From assembly GCA_021851335.1 (NCBI GenBank), contig JAJZEA010000015.1, positions 1 through 60,816 on the forward strand: a DNA stretch of 60,816 nucleotides, written 5' to 3'. Origin of the DNA: Acidobacteriota bacterium (GTDB lineage Bacteria; Acidobacteriota; Terriglobia; Terriglobales; Acidobacteriaceae). Below the pieces are notes generated by a model, which did not search any database, was not told the DNA's origin, and saw only the letters and a list, made by a program, of their open reading frames with translations. This document shows positions 16,001 through 23,426 of the stretch, piece by piece. Each line of letters opens with the position of its first letter. Positions within the stretch are counted from its first letter, which is position 1. The translations under genes were made by a program, and so were the position numbers.

Positions 16001-18738
16001 CTCTGCGCCCCCGTCGTCCCGCTCAGCTTCAGCTCCTGCGTCGCTGCTGTATCCGCTTTGGCCGCAATCACCCACGTACCGGTCCCGGCCGGAAATCCCG
16101 CGCCCAGCAAAAGTGTTCCACCCGTATTGCGCACGCTCCAGTTGCCGCTCGTGTCCCACGCTCCGCCCACCGCGCGTACATACGATCCCGTCACCGGAGC
16201 CGTCGCATCCTTGCCCGACTGGCTGCCCGCGCCGACGCTTTCGCCGCTGGCCGCAAGCAGGTCTTCCGCCGTCAGGAATAGATCGTTGAGGCTGCTGAAT
16301 GCCTGATTGGGCGCACCGCCGCCGAGCAAGGCAAAATCCGCCGTCGCGCGACCTTCCTCCAGCCGCGCCGCCTCCACCGCGTGCTCGCCTGCGCCGCTGG
16401 TCTGCTCGAGGACGTTACCCAGACCGAAGTCAGCGAGCATCGCCGCTCCGCTGAGGCCAAGCTGCTGGAAGCGATTGGAAGAGCCACTGTTGCCGTTGGC
16501 CACGCCGTTCAGCTCCGCGCTGGGCGCAATCACCAGCGCCGGATAGATGGTGGTGGAAGCGGCGAGCGTGCCGCCGCCTTGAATCGAGGTTTCGTGCGTC
16601 TCCGACGAGGCCGCATTCCAGACGGTGTAACCGCCGTTGCCGTTGAGCATGGCTCCGCCCAGCAGAGTCATCTTCTGGCCTGAGATTAAGTTGACCGGCT
16701 TGGCCGTCATCCATGTGCCCGCGACGTTGATGGTCGCGGTGGTGGTCGACGAGCAGCCAAATCCTGGCGAGGTCACGGTGACCGCGCCAAGCGATCCATC
16801 GGCATTGACCGAGGCATTTGCGACCGCGGTGCAGCTTCCGCTGAAGACAAGCGGAACCGTTGGGCCATACGGCTCAAAGCCGAGTCCATGCTCCGGCCCG
16901 ACCGTGACGCCGGTGACAGCACCCGAGACGGCTGTGACGGCAAGCTGCGGCTGGACGGCGATCCATTCAGGAGAAATCCGCGCATTGCGAATGGTCCAGC
17001 CCTGCGCTGTGCCCGGCGTGTCGGCGGCAAAATCAAGCACCACTCCGGTGGGCGCTTCGCCCGTGGCTGCCGAGTTCCATGCGTGCGCGGTGATGCCATC
17101 CAGAATGTTGTTGGCACCGACGGCGGTGACAAAACCGTGGACAACGTTAAGTGTGAGATGGCTCCACTGATTGTTGTCCGCGGTCAGACCCGCGGGGACG
17201 GCGGCCGGCAGTGCGGGCACGGCGATGCCGGTGCCGAGTCCGCGCAGGGTGAGGTTGCGAAAGGCCGAGCCAGTGGGCCACTGCGCAAGATAGAGTCCGC
17301 AGGTATGCGTGGAGCTTGCGCCGGTGTAGCCGCCGAGCGGATCGTTGCCCGTGGTGGCAATCACGAGGTTGTCGATGGACGCATTCTTCAGGCCGTTGCC
17401 GCCTGCTCCCGTGGAGGCGGGCATGGCGATGGCGCAGTTGCCGAGGTACCATCCGGCTCCGCTGCCCGCCGTCGCGGCCAGTCCATTGCCGCCCGGCGAA
17501 AAGATGCTGCCGACTTCGACAGGACGATTGACCGAGCAACTGCCGGCGGCGGCTCGACCCTCTGCCGGCGAGCAGGAGACATCGACGCTTTGATCGACAT
17601 ACAAAGTGAAGTCATGCAGGCGGGTTCCGCTGAAAAGCGTGGGGGAATCGGTGGTGGTGACGAGAATGTCCTGACCGGGGAAGCTCATGAGCGCGGAGTT
17701 TTGTGCGCCCTGGCCTGCGATCGACTCCAGATGCCAGGTTAGCGGATGCGTTTTGCAGATGCCGGAGGGCAGCGTGAGGCCGACGTGATGCGCTTGTGCG
17801 TAGTTGATGGCGGCCTGAAGGGCGGCCGTGTCGTCGGTGACGCCGTCGCAGACGGCTCCGAACTCCTTGACATTGCGGGGGTGCTGCTGAGAGCCGCCGG
17901 TGCGCCAGTCTTCGACGCGAATGCCGCCGAGGTTGGTGAAGCTGTCGGTGCCGGAATACGCAGGCGGAACGATCATGGCTCCTGTGGCGCCCGCGGCGGT
18001 GACGGTGGTTTGAAGATTGGTCTGCGCCGAACCGTTGACGGGCGACGCGACGCCGTTGACGGCGGGCGTGGCGAGCGCGCCGGTCATGGTGCCGCCGGCC
18101 AGAGGAACGGCCTGGGCAAAGCTCTGGTCGACGTAGTGTTTGTCGGCAGCCATGAGTGGGGTGGTGGGGTCGCCGCTCAGGGTGAGTGGTCCGGTGAGCG
18201 TGCCACCGGAGGGGGAGAGCTGACTGCTGCCGAGAGCGGCGATCTGCTGATCGACATAAGCCTTGGTGACAGCCTGCACGGCTTGGGCGGCTGGGAGCAC
18301 CTGAGCTTCGACCGATGCGATGGTGGCGGTGGTGGTGGCGGGGACGACCCAGTACTCGGTATTCACGGTGCCGTCGGAGAGTTGATAGATGACGGTGTAA
18401 TAGAGGCCAGCGGGAGTGGCGCCGAGGTTGGGCGCAAGATTGACGCTGGTGAAGCCGTCGGCTCCGATCGTGACCGTGGTTGTGCCTGCGGTGACAGACT
18501 GACCCGCGGCGGTGGTAAAAGACGGCCAACTGATGAGAAGCGTTCCAGAGGCAGGCGCACCACTGGCCAGGTAGACCGTTCCCTGAACGGTGGTGGTGGT
18601 GACGGCCTGCGCCCAAAGCTGCTGCACGGTGCTGCCGCCACCGAGGAGGGCGCAGACAAGTGTGATCAGGAGAGCAGTTCTGCGAAGCGCCTTCCACCCA
18701 AATCCGGATTGTGTGTCAACGGCCTGCCAATTGTTCAT
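10078..18738 (-). CDS. Giant secreted tailspike-like protein with three beta-helix modules
   Basis: 2886 residues from an ATG preceded by GGGGAAGGATATTCGCA. The frame stays open 69 codons further upstream, but that part crosses a terminator-like hairpin and is not coding-like. The N-terminus has a classic signal peptide: basic WKALRR, hydrophobic LLITLVCALLGGG, then an Ala-Gln-Ala cleavage region near residue 45. Tail-fibre repeats KAYVDQ and PLAGGTMTGAL recur near residues 160-220 and 1000. Pectate-lyase-3/right-handed beta-helix starts occur near 296 (GAVCDGVTDDTAALQAAI) and 1173 (GCAGDGVTDDTQCFNNAI); a weaker third lies near 1926. The C-terminal 500 residues are Gly/Thr/Asn-rich repeats. 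It could be a tailspike that binds or cleaves polysaccharide, or a surface adhesin; the signal peptide favours export. Confidence 0.8.
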   Translation of the reverse strand: MNNWQAVDTQSGFGWKALRRTALLITLVCALLGGGSTVQQLWAQAVTTTTVQGTVYLASGAPASGTLLISWPSFTTAAGQSVTAGTTTVTIGADGFTSVNLAPNLGATPAGLYYTVIYQLSDGTVNTEYWVVPATTTATIASVEAQVLPAAQAVQAVTKAYVDQQIAALGSSQLSPSGGTLTGPLTLSGDPTTPLMAADKHYVDQSFAQAVPLAGGTMTGALATPAVNGVASPVNGSAQTNLQTTVTAAGATGAMIVPPAYSGTDSFTNLGGIRVEDWRTGGSQQHPRNVKEFGAVCDGVTDDTAALQAAINYAQAHHVGLTLPSGICKTHPLTWHLESIAGQGAQNSALMSFPGQDILVTTTDSPTLFSGTRLHDFTLYVDQSVDVSCSPAEGRAAAGSCSVNRPVEVGSIFSPGGNGLAATAGSGAGWYLGNCAIAMPASTGAGGNGLKNASIDNLVIATTGNDPLGGYTGASSTHTCGLYLAQWPTGSAFRNLTLRGLGTGIAVPALPAAVPAGLTADNNQWSHLTLNVVHGFVTAVGANNILDGITAHAWNSAATGEAPTGVVLDFAADTPGTAQGWTIRNARISPEWIAVQPQLAVTAVSGAVTGVTVGPEHGLGFEPYGPTVPLVFSGSCTAVANASVNADGSLGAVTVTSPGFGCSSTTTATINVAGTWMTAKPVNLISGQKMTLLGGAMLNGNGGYTVWNAASSETHETSIQGGGTLAASTTIYPALVIAPSAELNGVANGNSGSSNRFQQLGLSGAAMLADFGLGNVLEQTSGAGEHAVEAARLEEGRATADFALLGGGAPNQAFSSLNDLFLTAEDLLAASGESVGAGSQSGKDATAPVTGSYVRAVGGAWDTSGNWSVRNTGGTLLLGAGFPAGTGTWVIAAKADTAATQELKLSGTTGAQSCAFADQTVSLTTSWQIFRIPYNTVTGNSACDSATAGNAVSAQGMPPSTSTNVETAWMAFVPAFQQLLVANAPTAPEQAANKAYVDQAVASQIASGSGELPLAGGTMTGALNAPVIDGTTNCALSPSVSGCVSGAASALIPPGTTGSYAQFAAMQATAQCVYDPTQNGAVTSVIPGQLGQGYTVAPLVTVTGGGGSGLQVAANLSNGAVTSYTVTSGGSGYTSCPTIAVAPPPAPKQPAPVLDQRRGATTYSADIRVDDFGCAGDGVTDDTQCFNNAIEFATGNGTHAGSVTLTQGKTYFIGTITGYMQTAWDDGTAPSTDTCNGVPCTNLAPETPGYLGYAIRIPSGQSTPLTIYGNGATITSSFTGNAVSASQYTMAAPYFAIFGSDTLINSWNLYDLNISQAFIAATTVSAAYWQWDRVTMNGVGIALLLGSSQFDQFHNLNLQGMMSGLIIGGWWKSRAPATSIEGNAVLNDYNLGDGTSVDGIIFYGSNWSTQAQSQTAQNALDTWFNTYFFHEQDNQTRLTDQNKAPAGGVTDSLWRGVYHVMFATYSRYYRPVIGVNLRNANIKFTQNYPIIATAATGWTIDSIGTEQVGWCDGNSAYGAFGSASCPSPYDSVDNQLMGAVLLYDFQNMTARNINVSGSPIADTVAEPPQVSQTQQLDDFRAFLTNTDSIAASVIVPRTAPVTTTRYNVGVSTGTTLPGQVNFDSGEFCLHGVVGGYGDAWCLRAADGLNASENQPPRYLVLENDGYVGMQGQTAVQMPGLRVRAGAISATDGTLPVTDFAEQAFAIAGGTVKPESCATVPGITLPNASATDGILFVAPPSSVSGLQLSGAMTAAGTMAMTACNPTTTTASYPAGKYQAFLLAGAAAPTPPATSGGAVTTSGSLTQSEGDLVVGDANGNPTRLAGNSSTTPALLVDVGNGTGAFVPSWQTAPQLAGGNLTGLNASNVSTGTLALNFGGTGAGTPAQALANLGGASLTAAVTAFGGALTAKSVGGLTEVDQQSGANLGAQIAACVAALPATGGTCDARNYTGSQAISSTVTIGVANTRVDLPCATIAMTAPMVIPAGVRGVKLHGCALRGGTEASGTSGGTVLAYSGAGAAIQVGDSTYAQDTMGFAMDNVLVNTTGSTSAGTEALAAWRTQELDLESDYYLGNANQTAMQLDGTGNYTGGTFFDQDFNGFQIAVNAVGHQVANAATTDWVNASTFLRLHIDCPTASGSAIAGTIGVNLLQGDGNTFTGGDVEGCATAVHLGLNAQNNTLVGVRNEGSTTQVLADAGSQFNSWMTGGTMFTGALVDNGSRNSFWDAFHRTFNGVNGDWYASQKDATVTNHYRLGTGAGNVRGLEWESQVDNGTSATQYNWLWGLTDGASGESNWIFQDLINGTIRLQMEEHNAAGNNSTAINGTGAGNVCFQCSGNAGTGGVAFASGGATPATVATVDGSGNADFLGTLAVGGTTTFTGSTTVKNAANAEIDQTLQAGATATQKESFLYKDYTGASQWYMVKDGSNNWALNSAIDGLDHIKAYQSGDEYLDAGGTGAVRFNVEANAGTGGVVFYSGGATPTTVAKIDGSGNLTVASCTGCGATSGGTGTVASGTAGQLAYYATTGTTVSGLATTGTGSAVLATSPTIATPTVTGTATATGNVNLTNGTNAAGTLAIQPGATAEQNGTVEWNSYTGAAEWTWKKDSGNTLRMTDAANAMDRIVAYQNGQTAINAGAGANAVVINNGSGSGTGGLIVYEGGSNANTAAMTVTNAGNLSVPGTMTANLVQTNYGGIRVNAGMPVVLINGTAPATATQCIDGGYVSIQGFYWNGSASTQDMINMQPSCVPGTNGAETLNFTHSGSTGAFTVAVAGATTAQRFAGSGGMTLAAGTAAGSGATIGCASGHVCDGVSGTLTLTTGTATTTGTVATLTFPFAHTNNANCVVNTTLAGSGAVNAVEWSESATGMTLTADVALTAGTGYSVRYWCGGN

Positions 18739-18812
18739 TGCGAATATCCTTCCCCATCGTGCTGCGTCGGTTGATCTGAAGCTGCATTGCCAAACTGTGC
18801 GACCTGGTCGCG

Positions 18813-18871
18813 CAAAAATGCGGCCTGCAAGAACCTGGTCCGTTGTGGGGACCAGGGTTGCAGGGCCGCAT
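18813..18871 (-). terminator. Rho-independent terminator-like hairpin with long stem
   Basis: Plus positions 18818-18840 and 18848-18871 form an almost perfect inverted repeat (arms ATGCGGCC...CCTGGTCC, a stem of about 23 base pairs with a small bulge) around a loop of about eight bases. On the minus strand it is followed at once by TTTTT. It lies about 85 bases after the stop of the 121-residue gene and about 75 bases before the giant gene's start, so it should end the upstream transcript and isolate the giant gene. A second short palindrome GCGACC-T-GGTCGC (18799-18811) lies between it and the start codon. Confidence 0.75.
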
Positions 18872-18954
18872 TGTGGAAGCTTTCGTATGCCCTTGTCCCG
18901 GGCCAGGCTGCCGGCGTTCCACGCGTTCCGGCATTCCCGATACATGATCTGCTG

Positions 18955-19320
18955 CTACTCTTGCTCGCCTTCTTCTTCTTCGTCTTTCTCTTCGCTGTCG
19001 TCTACGAACCCAGGAATCCCCGTGAGAGTCTCCGCGAAACTCTGATATTCGGCTGGGGCGATCGGTTCGTTGTTGTTGTGTCTGGAAGCAATCTCAAAAA
19101 GGACGCGCACACTGGGAGCGTGACACTTGTTGACGATGTTGATTCCAATGCATTCGATGATCTTGAGCATGTACTTCGCTATGACGCGATCCGCCTTGTT
19201 GGCCATGCCCTCAATCAGCTTATTGTCCGACTCCACAAAATCCGGATCGTTTGGCACATCATCCAGCGTGATGACTTTTGTTCTCTGTTTGTCCGCCTCA
19301 CCGTTATTCGTTTGCAACAT
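18955..19320 (-). CDS. Small acidic-tailed protein of unknown function
   Basis: 121 residues from the ATG of MLQTNNGEADKQRTK; a GTG seven codons upstream is the alternative. The middle is helix-rich (LIEGMANKADRVIAKYMLKI, then HAPSVRVLFEIASRHNN) and the last 13 residues are almost all Glu/Asp with a Lys. I recognise no domain. VRVLFEIASRH resembles the C-terminal part of some small terminase-like proteins, and its position ahead of the head module would allow that, but it is a guess. The gene is clearly richer in A and T than its neighbours and is bracketed by two terminator-like hairpins, so it is probably its own transcript. Confidence 0.65.
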   Translation of the reverse strand: MLQTNNGEADKQRTKVITLDDVPNDPDFVESDNKLIEGMANKADRVIAKYMLKIIECIGINIVNKCHAPSVRVLFEIASRHNNNEPIAPAEYQSFAETLTGIPGFVDDSEEKDEEEEGEQE

Positions 19321-19361
19321 CGCCCCGCCAGTTTCTGACACCGAGGTTTTTGCCGAGCAAC

Positions 19362-19397
19362 AAAAAAGCGGAGCGGCTGTGCCGCAACCGCTCCCGC
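19362..19397 (-). terminator. Terminator-like hairpin in the leader of the 121-residue gene
   Basis: Plus positions 19368-19376 (GCGGAGCGG) pair with 19388-19397 with one bulged base, and on the minus strand the stem is followed by TTTTTTG. It lies about 40 bases upstream of the 121-residue gene's ATG, in its leader. As no minus-strand gene lies further upstream until well past the divergent GH16 gene, it may act as an attenuator for the small gene, or end antisense transcription that enters from the right. Confidence 0.55.
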
Positions 19398-19540
19398 ACT
19401 TCTGTTCCTCGCGAATGTCTTAAGCTTAGCGAAATCGAAAGAATTGCCTGCCATTTTTGGGGAATTTTTATTTACCTTGTAATCATATACATAAGTTAGT
19501 TTTCCACAGGGGTCGTGCTTGACAGATTTTCAGATGGACG

Positions 19541-19700
19541 TGGTTTCAGGCATTGGATGCGGCGGATGCGAGTTCGCGCGGTGGCGCTCCGGGTGGTCAC
19601 GGGGCGGCTTGGGTGGAGGTTGCCTGGGTTGTGGTTCCCATCCAGGCCGCAGACTGCGCGGCCTGGATGGGGTACGGCAGGAGTGGTGGAGATGGGTGGA
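19541..19700 (+). repeat. Degenerate composite element in inverted orientation
   Basis: In the 19398-19796 gap the plus strand carries modules seen on the minus strand at copies 1-7, in the same order: GGCATTGGATGCGG (S-like), GAGTTCGCGCGG, GGCGCTCCGGGTGGTCACGGG-like sequence (N-like, given here in parts), GGTGGAGGTTGCC, then an R hairpin with CCATCCAGGCCGC and GCGGCCTGGATGG arms (19638-19679). The whole stretch matches copy 4 best. The Q hairpin and the period-6 tract are missing. It points into the GH16 gene instead of the phage genes. The rest of the gap (19420-19510) is a short AT-rich segment with no gene. Confidence 0.65.
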
Positions 19701-19796
19701 GCGTGGCGGAGAACAAACCGATTGACTCTTGTTGTTTTCGAGTGATAGAAGGGCGGGATTGAAGGTATGCCGGATTCATGGTGTGCGGGAGTGAGG

Positions 19797-20957
19797 ATGG
19801 GACGAATGCGAACTGTGATGAGTGGGTCTGCTGGAAGCAGGCTGGCGCGCCGGGTGGCGATGGGGATGCTGGCTCTGCTGCTGATGAGCTGTGGCGGGAG
19901 CGCAAGTGGGGGAATCTCGACGGCTCCGCATCTGGTGCAGGCGCAGACACCCACGATCGCTGCGAGCGCTGCGCTGAATGGGGCCGAGGTGGTGACGCTG
20001 GCCAGCGCGACTCCGTCGGCGACGATGTATTACACGCTGGATGGCTCGACGCCGACGACGGCTTCGACGGTCTATGAGGCTCCGTTTCTGTTGACCTCGA
20101 GCGTGACGGTGAAGGCGATTGCGGCGGCGAATGGCTTCAACACAAGTCTGGCTGCGAGCCAGAGCTTCACGATCCACGTAGCTTCGGGGACGCTGGTGTG
20201 GAGCGATGAGTTTACAAATCCTGGCGCGACGGATGTGCAGCCGAACCCGGCGACGTGGACGTATGATACGGGCAATAGCGGCTGGGGCAACAACGAACTG
20301 GAGGATTACTGCGCGTGGGGATCGAATGCGTCGCCGTGCAATTCAGCGGCGCCGAATGCGTATGTGGGAACGGATGGCGCGCTGCATGTGGTGGCCGAAC
20401 AGCCGTCGGCGGGGGTGTATACGTCGGCGCGAATGAAGAGCGAGGGATTGTTCAGCTTCCAGTATGGACGGGTGGAGGCGCGGATCGAGTTGCCGGAGGA
20501 GCAGGGATTGTGGCCCGCATTCTGGATGCTGGGCAATGATATTGCGACGGTGAACTGGCCGGCGAGCGGGGAGATGGATATTGCCGAGCGTGTGAATGCG
20601 GCGACGACGCCGGACTGGAATATGGGTTCGGTGCATGGGACCGGGTTCACGGGGACGAATATCGGGACGAAATATAACTTTCCGGCGGGTGAGACGGCGG
20701 CGGGGTGGCATACCTACGGGATGATCTGGAAGCCGGGATCGGTGGCGTATTACATTGACGATCCGACGCAGCCGTATGCGACGTTTACGCCGGCGAGCGT
20801 GGCCGGGTTCAGCGGGGCGGTGTGGCCGTTTGACTCCGGGCCGTCGTTTTTCATTCTGAATCTGGCGGTGGGTGGGCAGTGGCCCGGCGCGCCGAGTGCG
20901 ACGACGAGCTTTCCGGCGCAGATCGTGGTGGACTACGTGCGGATTTACGCCAACTGA
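19797..20957 (+). CDS. GH16-family endo-beta-glucanase lipoprotein
   Basis: 386 residues from the ATG preceded by GGGAGTGAGG (an ATG 30 bases upstream is possible). A type II signal ends at LLLMSC, so Cys32 is the likely lipid anchor. Next comes a chitobiase C-terminal-like beta-sandwich (about 50-125, with MYYTLDGSTPT), then the GH16 jelly roll, with the catalytic signature EMDIAE giving nucleophile E259, D261 and acid/base E264, and WPAFWML just before. GH16 enzymes cut beta-1,3 or mixed beta-1,3/1,4 glucans such as laminarin. The protein likely works at the outer membrane or cell surface, feeding the transporter encoded downstream. All catalytic residues are intact. Confidence 0.9.
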   Translation: MGRMRTVMSGSAGSRLARRVAMGMLALLLMSCGGSASGGISTAPHLVQAQTPTIAASAALNGAEVVTLASATPSATMYYTLDGSTPTTASTVYEAPFLLTSSVTVKAIAAANGFNTSLAASQSFTIHVASGTLVWSDEFTNPGATDVQPNPATWTYDTGNSGWGNNELEDYCAWGSNASPCNSAAPNAYVGTDGALHVVAEQPSAGVYTSARMKSEGLFSFQYGRVEARIELPEEQGLWPAFWMLGNDIATVNWPASGEMDIAERVNAATTPDWNMGSVHGTGFTGTNIGTKYNFPAGETAAGWHTYGMIWKPGSVAYYIDDPTQPYATFTPASVAGFSGAVWPFDSGPSFFILNLAVGGQWPGAPSATTSFPAQIVVDYVRIYAN

Positions 20958-21011
20958 GAGATGGCGTGAAGCGCCTGCGAGACGGATTTCGTGTTGCGAT
21001 GACGAATTCAG

Positions 21012-21041
21012 TTTGAGGAAGCGCAGCGGGACTGCTAGACT
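21012..21041 (+). promoter_or_regulatory. Candidate sigma-70 promoter for the LacI-type gene
   Basis: TTTGAG (21012-21017) and TAGACT (21036-21041) are 18 bases apart, with TGC before the -10, an extended -10-like context. It lies in the 162-base gap after the GH16 gene, about 80 bases upstream of the regulator's start. It would drive the regulator, transporter and nucleotidyltransferase as one unit. This is by eye, without a scoring matrix. Confidence 0.4.
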
Positions 21042-21119
21042 TTGCGCAAAGATTCAAGAGCAGAGAATTTTTACCGTAATATACGTCGATGATTCGATAG
21101 AAGAAGCGAGGCGCGAACG

Positions 21120-22244
21120 ATGGCGCGAACCCGAGAGGCACAGCCGAGTGAAGCGGCGGTTCAGGATGCGAAACCGGAAACGAAACTGAACATAAAGGTG
21201 GGTACGAGGCTGGACGCGAGCGAGGATGTGAGCGCGCCGGTGACGCTGAAGGTGCTGGCGGCGCGTCTGAATCTGGATCCGGCGACGGTTTCGGTGGTGC
21301 TGAACAATGTGCCGGGGCGATCGATTCCGGAGCGGACGCGAGAGCGGATTCGCGCGATGGCGCGGGAGCTGAATTATCACCCGAGTTACATTGCGCGTTC
21401 GCTGCGGAACCGGCGGACAATGATGGTGGGGATTCTGACTCCTGTGCTCTCTGAGGGCTACCACTCGGAGGTGATGAACGGAATATTCGCGCAACTGATT
21501 GAGCAGGATTATTTCAACTTCATTGCGACGCACCGGCACAAGGCAGAGCTGGTGGCGAAGTATCCGGGGATGATGCAAAGCCGCGGGGCGGAGGGAATTC
21601 TGGCAATTGATACGCACCTGGCGGGGCCGCTGCCGGTGCCTGCGGTTTCGATTGCCGGGCACACGGCGATTGCCGGAGTGACGAACGTGCTGCTGGACCA
21701 CAATGAGGCGGCGCGGCTGACGCTGCGGCACTTGTATGACCTGGGCCATCGGAGCATTGCGTTCATGCATGGGCATCCGGATAGTTCAGATTCGGATTCG
21801 CGATGGGAGGCGCTGCAGGGCGCGGCGCGGGAGTTGGGGATTGCGATTGATCCGGCGCTGACAATTCATATTGACGAGGATCGGACGACGCCGGAGCTGG
21901 GATATCCGGTGGTGGAGCGGCTGCTCGGCGAGAAGCGGAAGTTTACAGCGATGGTCTGCTTCAACGACGTGGCGGCGATTGGCGCGATTCGCGCGCTGCA
22001 CGATGCGCAGATTCGCGTGCCGGAGGATGTTTCGGTGATGGGATTTGACGATGTTCCGTATGCGGCGTTTCATTCGCCGCGGTTGACGACGATTCGGCAG
22101 CCGCTAGCGGAGATGGGCGCACTGGCGGCGCGGCTGCTGGTGGAACAGATGAGCGGAAGCGGAAGCGCGCCGAGGGCTGAGGTGATGGTGACTCCGGAGC
22201 TGATTGTGCGGGAGTCGACCGGCGCTGTGGCGCGGCGCGGGTAG
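21120..22244 (+). CDS. LacI-family transcriptional regulator
   Basis: 374 residues. A 40-residue polar extension precedes the LacI DNA-binding domain: TLKVLAARLNLDPATVSVVLN (42-62) is the helix-turn-helix and HPSYIARSLR (87-96) the hinge helix that inserts in the minor groove. The rest is a periplasmic-binding-protein-like sensor domain with GILTPVLSEGYHSEV, GHRSIAFMHG and VSVMGFDDVPYA, the last being a hallmark of the family. It probably represses the sugar locus and is released by a sugar ligand. The MFS gene begins seven bases after its stop. A candidate operator for it lies at 23424. The N-terminal extension is longer than usual; a later start is possible but lacks a clear alternative. 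Confidence 0.92.
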   Translation: MARTREAQPSEAAVQDAKPETKLNIKVGTRLDASEDVSAPVTLKVLAARLNLDPATVSVVLNNVPGRSIPERTRERIRAMARELNYHPSYIARSLRNRRTMMVGILTPVLSEGYHSEVMNGIFAQLIEQDYFNFIATHRHKAELVAKYPGMMQSRGAEGILAIDTHLAGPLPVPAVSIAGHTAIAGVTNVLLDHNEAARLTLRHLYDLGHRSIAFMHGHPDSSDSDSRWEALQGAARELGIAIDPALTIHIDEDRTTPELGYPVVERLLGEKRKFTAMVCFNDVAAIGAIRALHDAQIRVPEDVSVMGFDDVPYAAFHSPRLTTIRQPLAEMGALAARLLVEQMSGSGSAPRAEVMVTPELIVRESTGAVARRG

Positions 22245-22250
22245 CGGGCG

Positions 22251-23426
22251 ATGGCGGAATCGGGATGGCAACGCGCAACGGGTGAGCGCGCGGAAGCGAT
22301 GCTGCTGTATTTGATTTTTGCGGGAACGGGCGTGGGGATGGCGCTGCCGGGGGCGGTGTTGCCGACGCTGATGCGTCAGTGGTCGCTCGAAGACAGCGGC
22401 GCGGGATGGCTGTTTTTTCTGGCGTGGCTTGGCTCGTCGATGGGAGCGCTGGCGGCGGGACGGTATCGACGGACGGTGGTGGCGGCGGGCTGCGCGCTGG
22501 TGGGGATGGCGCTGGCGGGAATTGCCTATGGGCCGGCGGAGCTGCGGTTTGTGGAGATGTTTGTGTATGGCCTGGGCCTGGGCGGGGCGATGACGGCGAT
22601 CAGCCTGACGCAGGCGGCGCGGCACGCGGAAGAGTGCGCGAGTGAGATGAATCGGCTGAATATGATCTGGGCTGCGGGAGCGGTGGCGACGCCGGCGCTG
22701 GCGGCGCATTCGCTGCGAGTGGCGAGCGCGCAGCAGATTTGCGCGGGGATGGCCGGGGTGTTTCTGGTGTGGGCCGGAGTGGTGACGATGACGGCGGGGA
22801 GCGGCGGGCCGAGAACGACGCAAGTGACGCCGCTGCGGAAGAAGATGGGCAATCCGCTGCGGCTGTGGCCGCTGACGCTGGTGCTGCTGGCGTTTTTGCC
22901 GACGGGAATTGAAAGTACGATGGGCGGCTGGGTGGCGGAGTATGCAAGGCGGGAGCAGCAAAGCATTGCGACGGCGGTGATGGCGGGAAGCCTGTTCTGG
23001 GGCGGGATTCTGGCGAGTCGCGCGCTGGGAGCGACGCGGTATCTGAGATGGAGGACGGAGCGCGGGCTGCTGGTGCAAAGCGCGTGGACGGTGGTGGCGG
23101 GGCTGGTGCTGCTGGTGGCGGCTCCGGTGCAGGCGGGGATTCTGTGTGGGAATGCGCTGGTGGGATTTGGGCTGGGTCCGGTGTATCCGCTGGCGCTGGC
23201 GCTGGGATTGAGACGACGGGAGCATCCGGGGATTTTCTGGGTGGCGGGAGTGGGATCGGCGACGTTGCCGTGGGCGACGGGGCTGGCATCGACGGCGAGC
23301 GGGTCGTTGCGGGTGGGATTGCTGGTGCCGCTGGCGGCGGGGGTGGCGCTGCTGGCGAGCGGCGTGGCGAGCGGGAAGTTTTCGGCCGGGATTGCGCTGC
23401 GCGAGGAGATGGGAGAGCGGTTATGA
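22251..23426 (+). CDS. MFS transporter, probable sugar permease
   Basis: A 391-residue, very hydrophobic protein with about 12 predicted membrane helices: two six-helix halves with a polar central loop near residues 180-205 (SGGPRTTQVTPLRKKMG). Family traits include GTGVGMALPGAVLPTLMRQW in helix 1-loop and GLGPVYPLALALGLRR in the second half, the latter resembling fucose/glucose permease-type MFS proteins. It starts seven bases after the regulator stop, so the two are co-transcribed. Substrate prediction (a mono- or disaccharide released from glucan) rests on its neighbours only. Confidence 0.85.
   Translation: MAESGWQRATGERAEAMLLYLIFAGTGVGMALPGAVLPTLMRQWSLEDSGAGWLFFLAWLGSSMGALAAGRYRRTVVAAGCALVGMALAGIAYGPAELRFVEMFVYGLGLGGAMTAISLTQAARHAEECASEMNRLNMIWAAGAVATPALAAHSLRVASAQQICAGMAGVFLVWAGVVTMTAGSGGPRTTQVTPLRKKMGNPLRLWPLTLVLLAFLPTGIESTMGGWVAEYARREQQSIATAVMAGSLFWGGILASRALGATRYLRWRTERGLLVQSAWTVVAGLVLLVAAPVQAGILCGNALVGFGLGPVYPLALALGLRRREHPGIFWVAGVGSATLPWATGLASTASGSLRVGLLVPLAAGVALLASGVASGKFSAGIALREEMGERL

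Noticed and set aside
18738..18945. First 69 codons of the open frame of the giant protein
   Set aside because: They cross a terminator-like hairpin, lack a ribosome site and precede a proper ATG with ribosome site and signal peptide.
19500..19508. TTTTCCACA as a DnaA box and origin signal
   Set aside because: A single box near an AT-rich patch. No cluster of boxes and no dnaA, parA or other origin genes are present.
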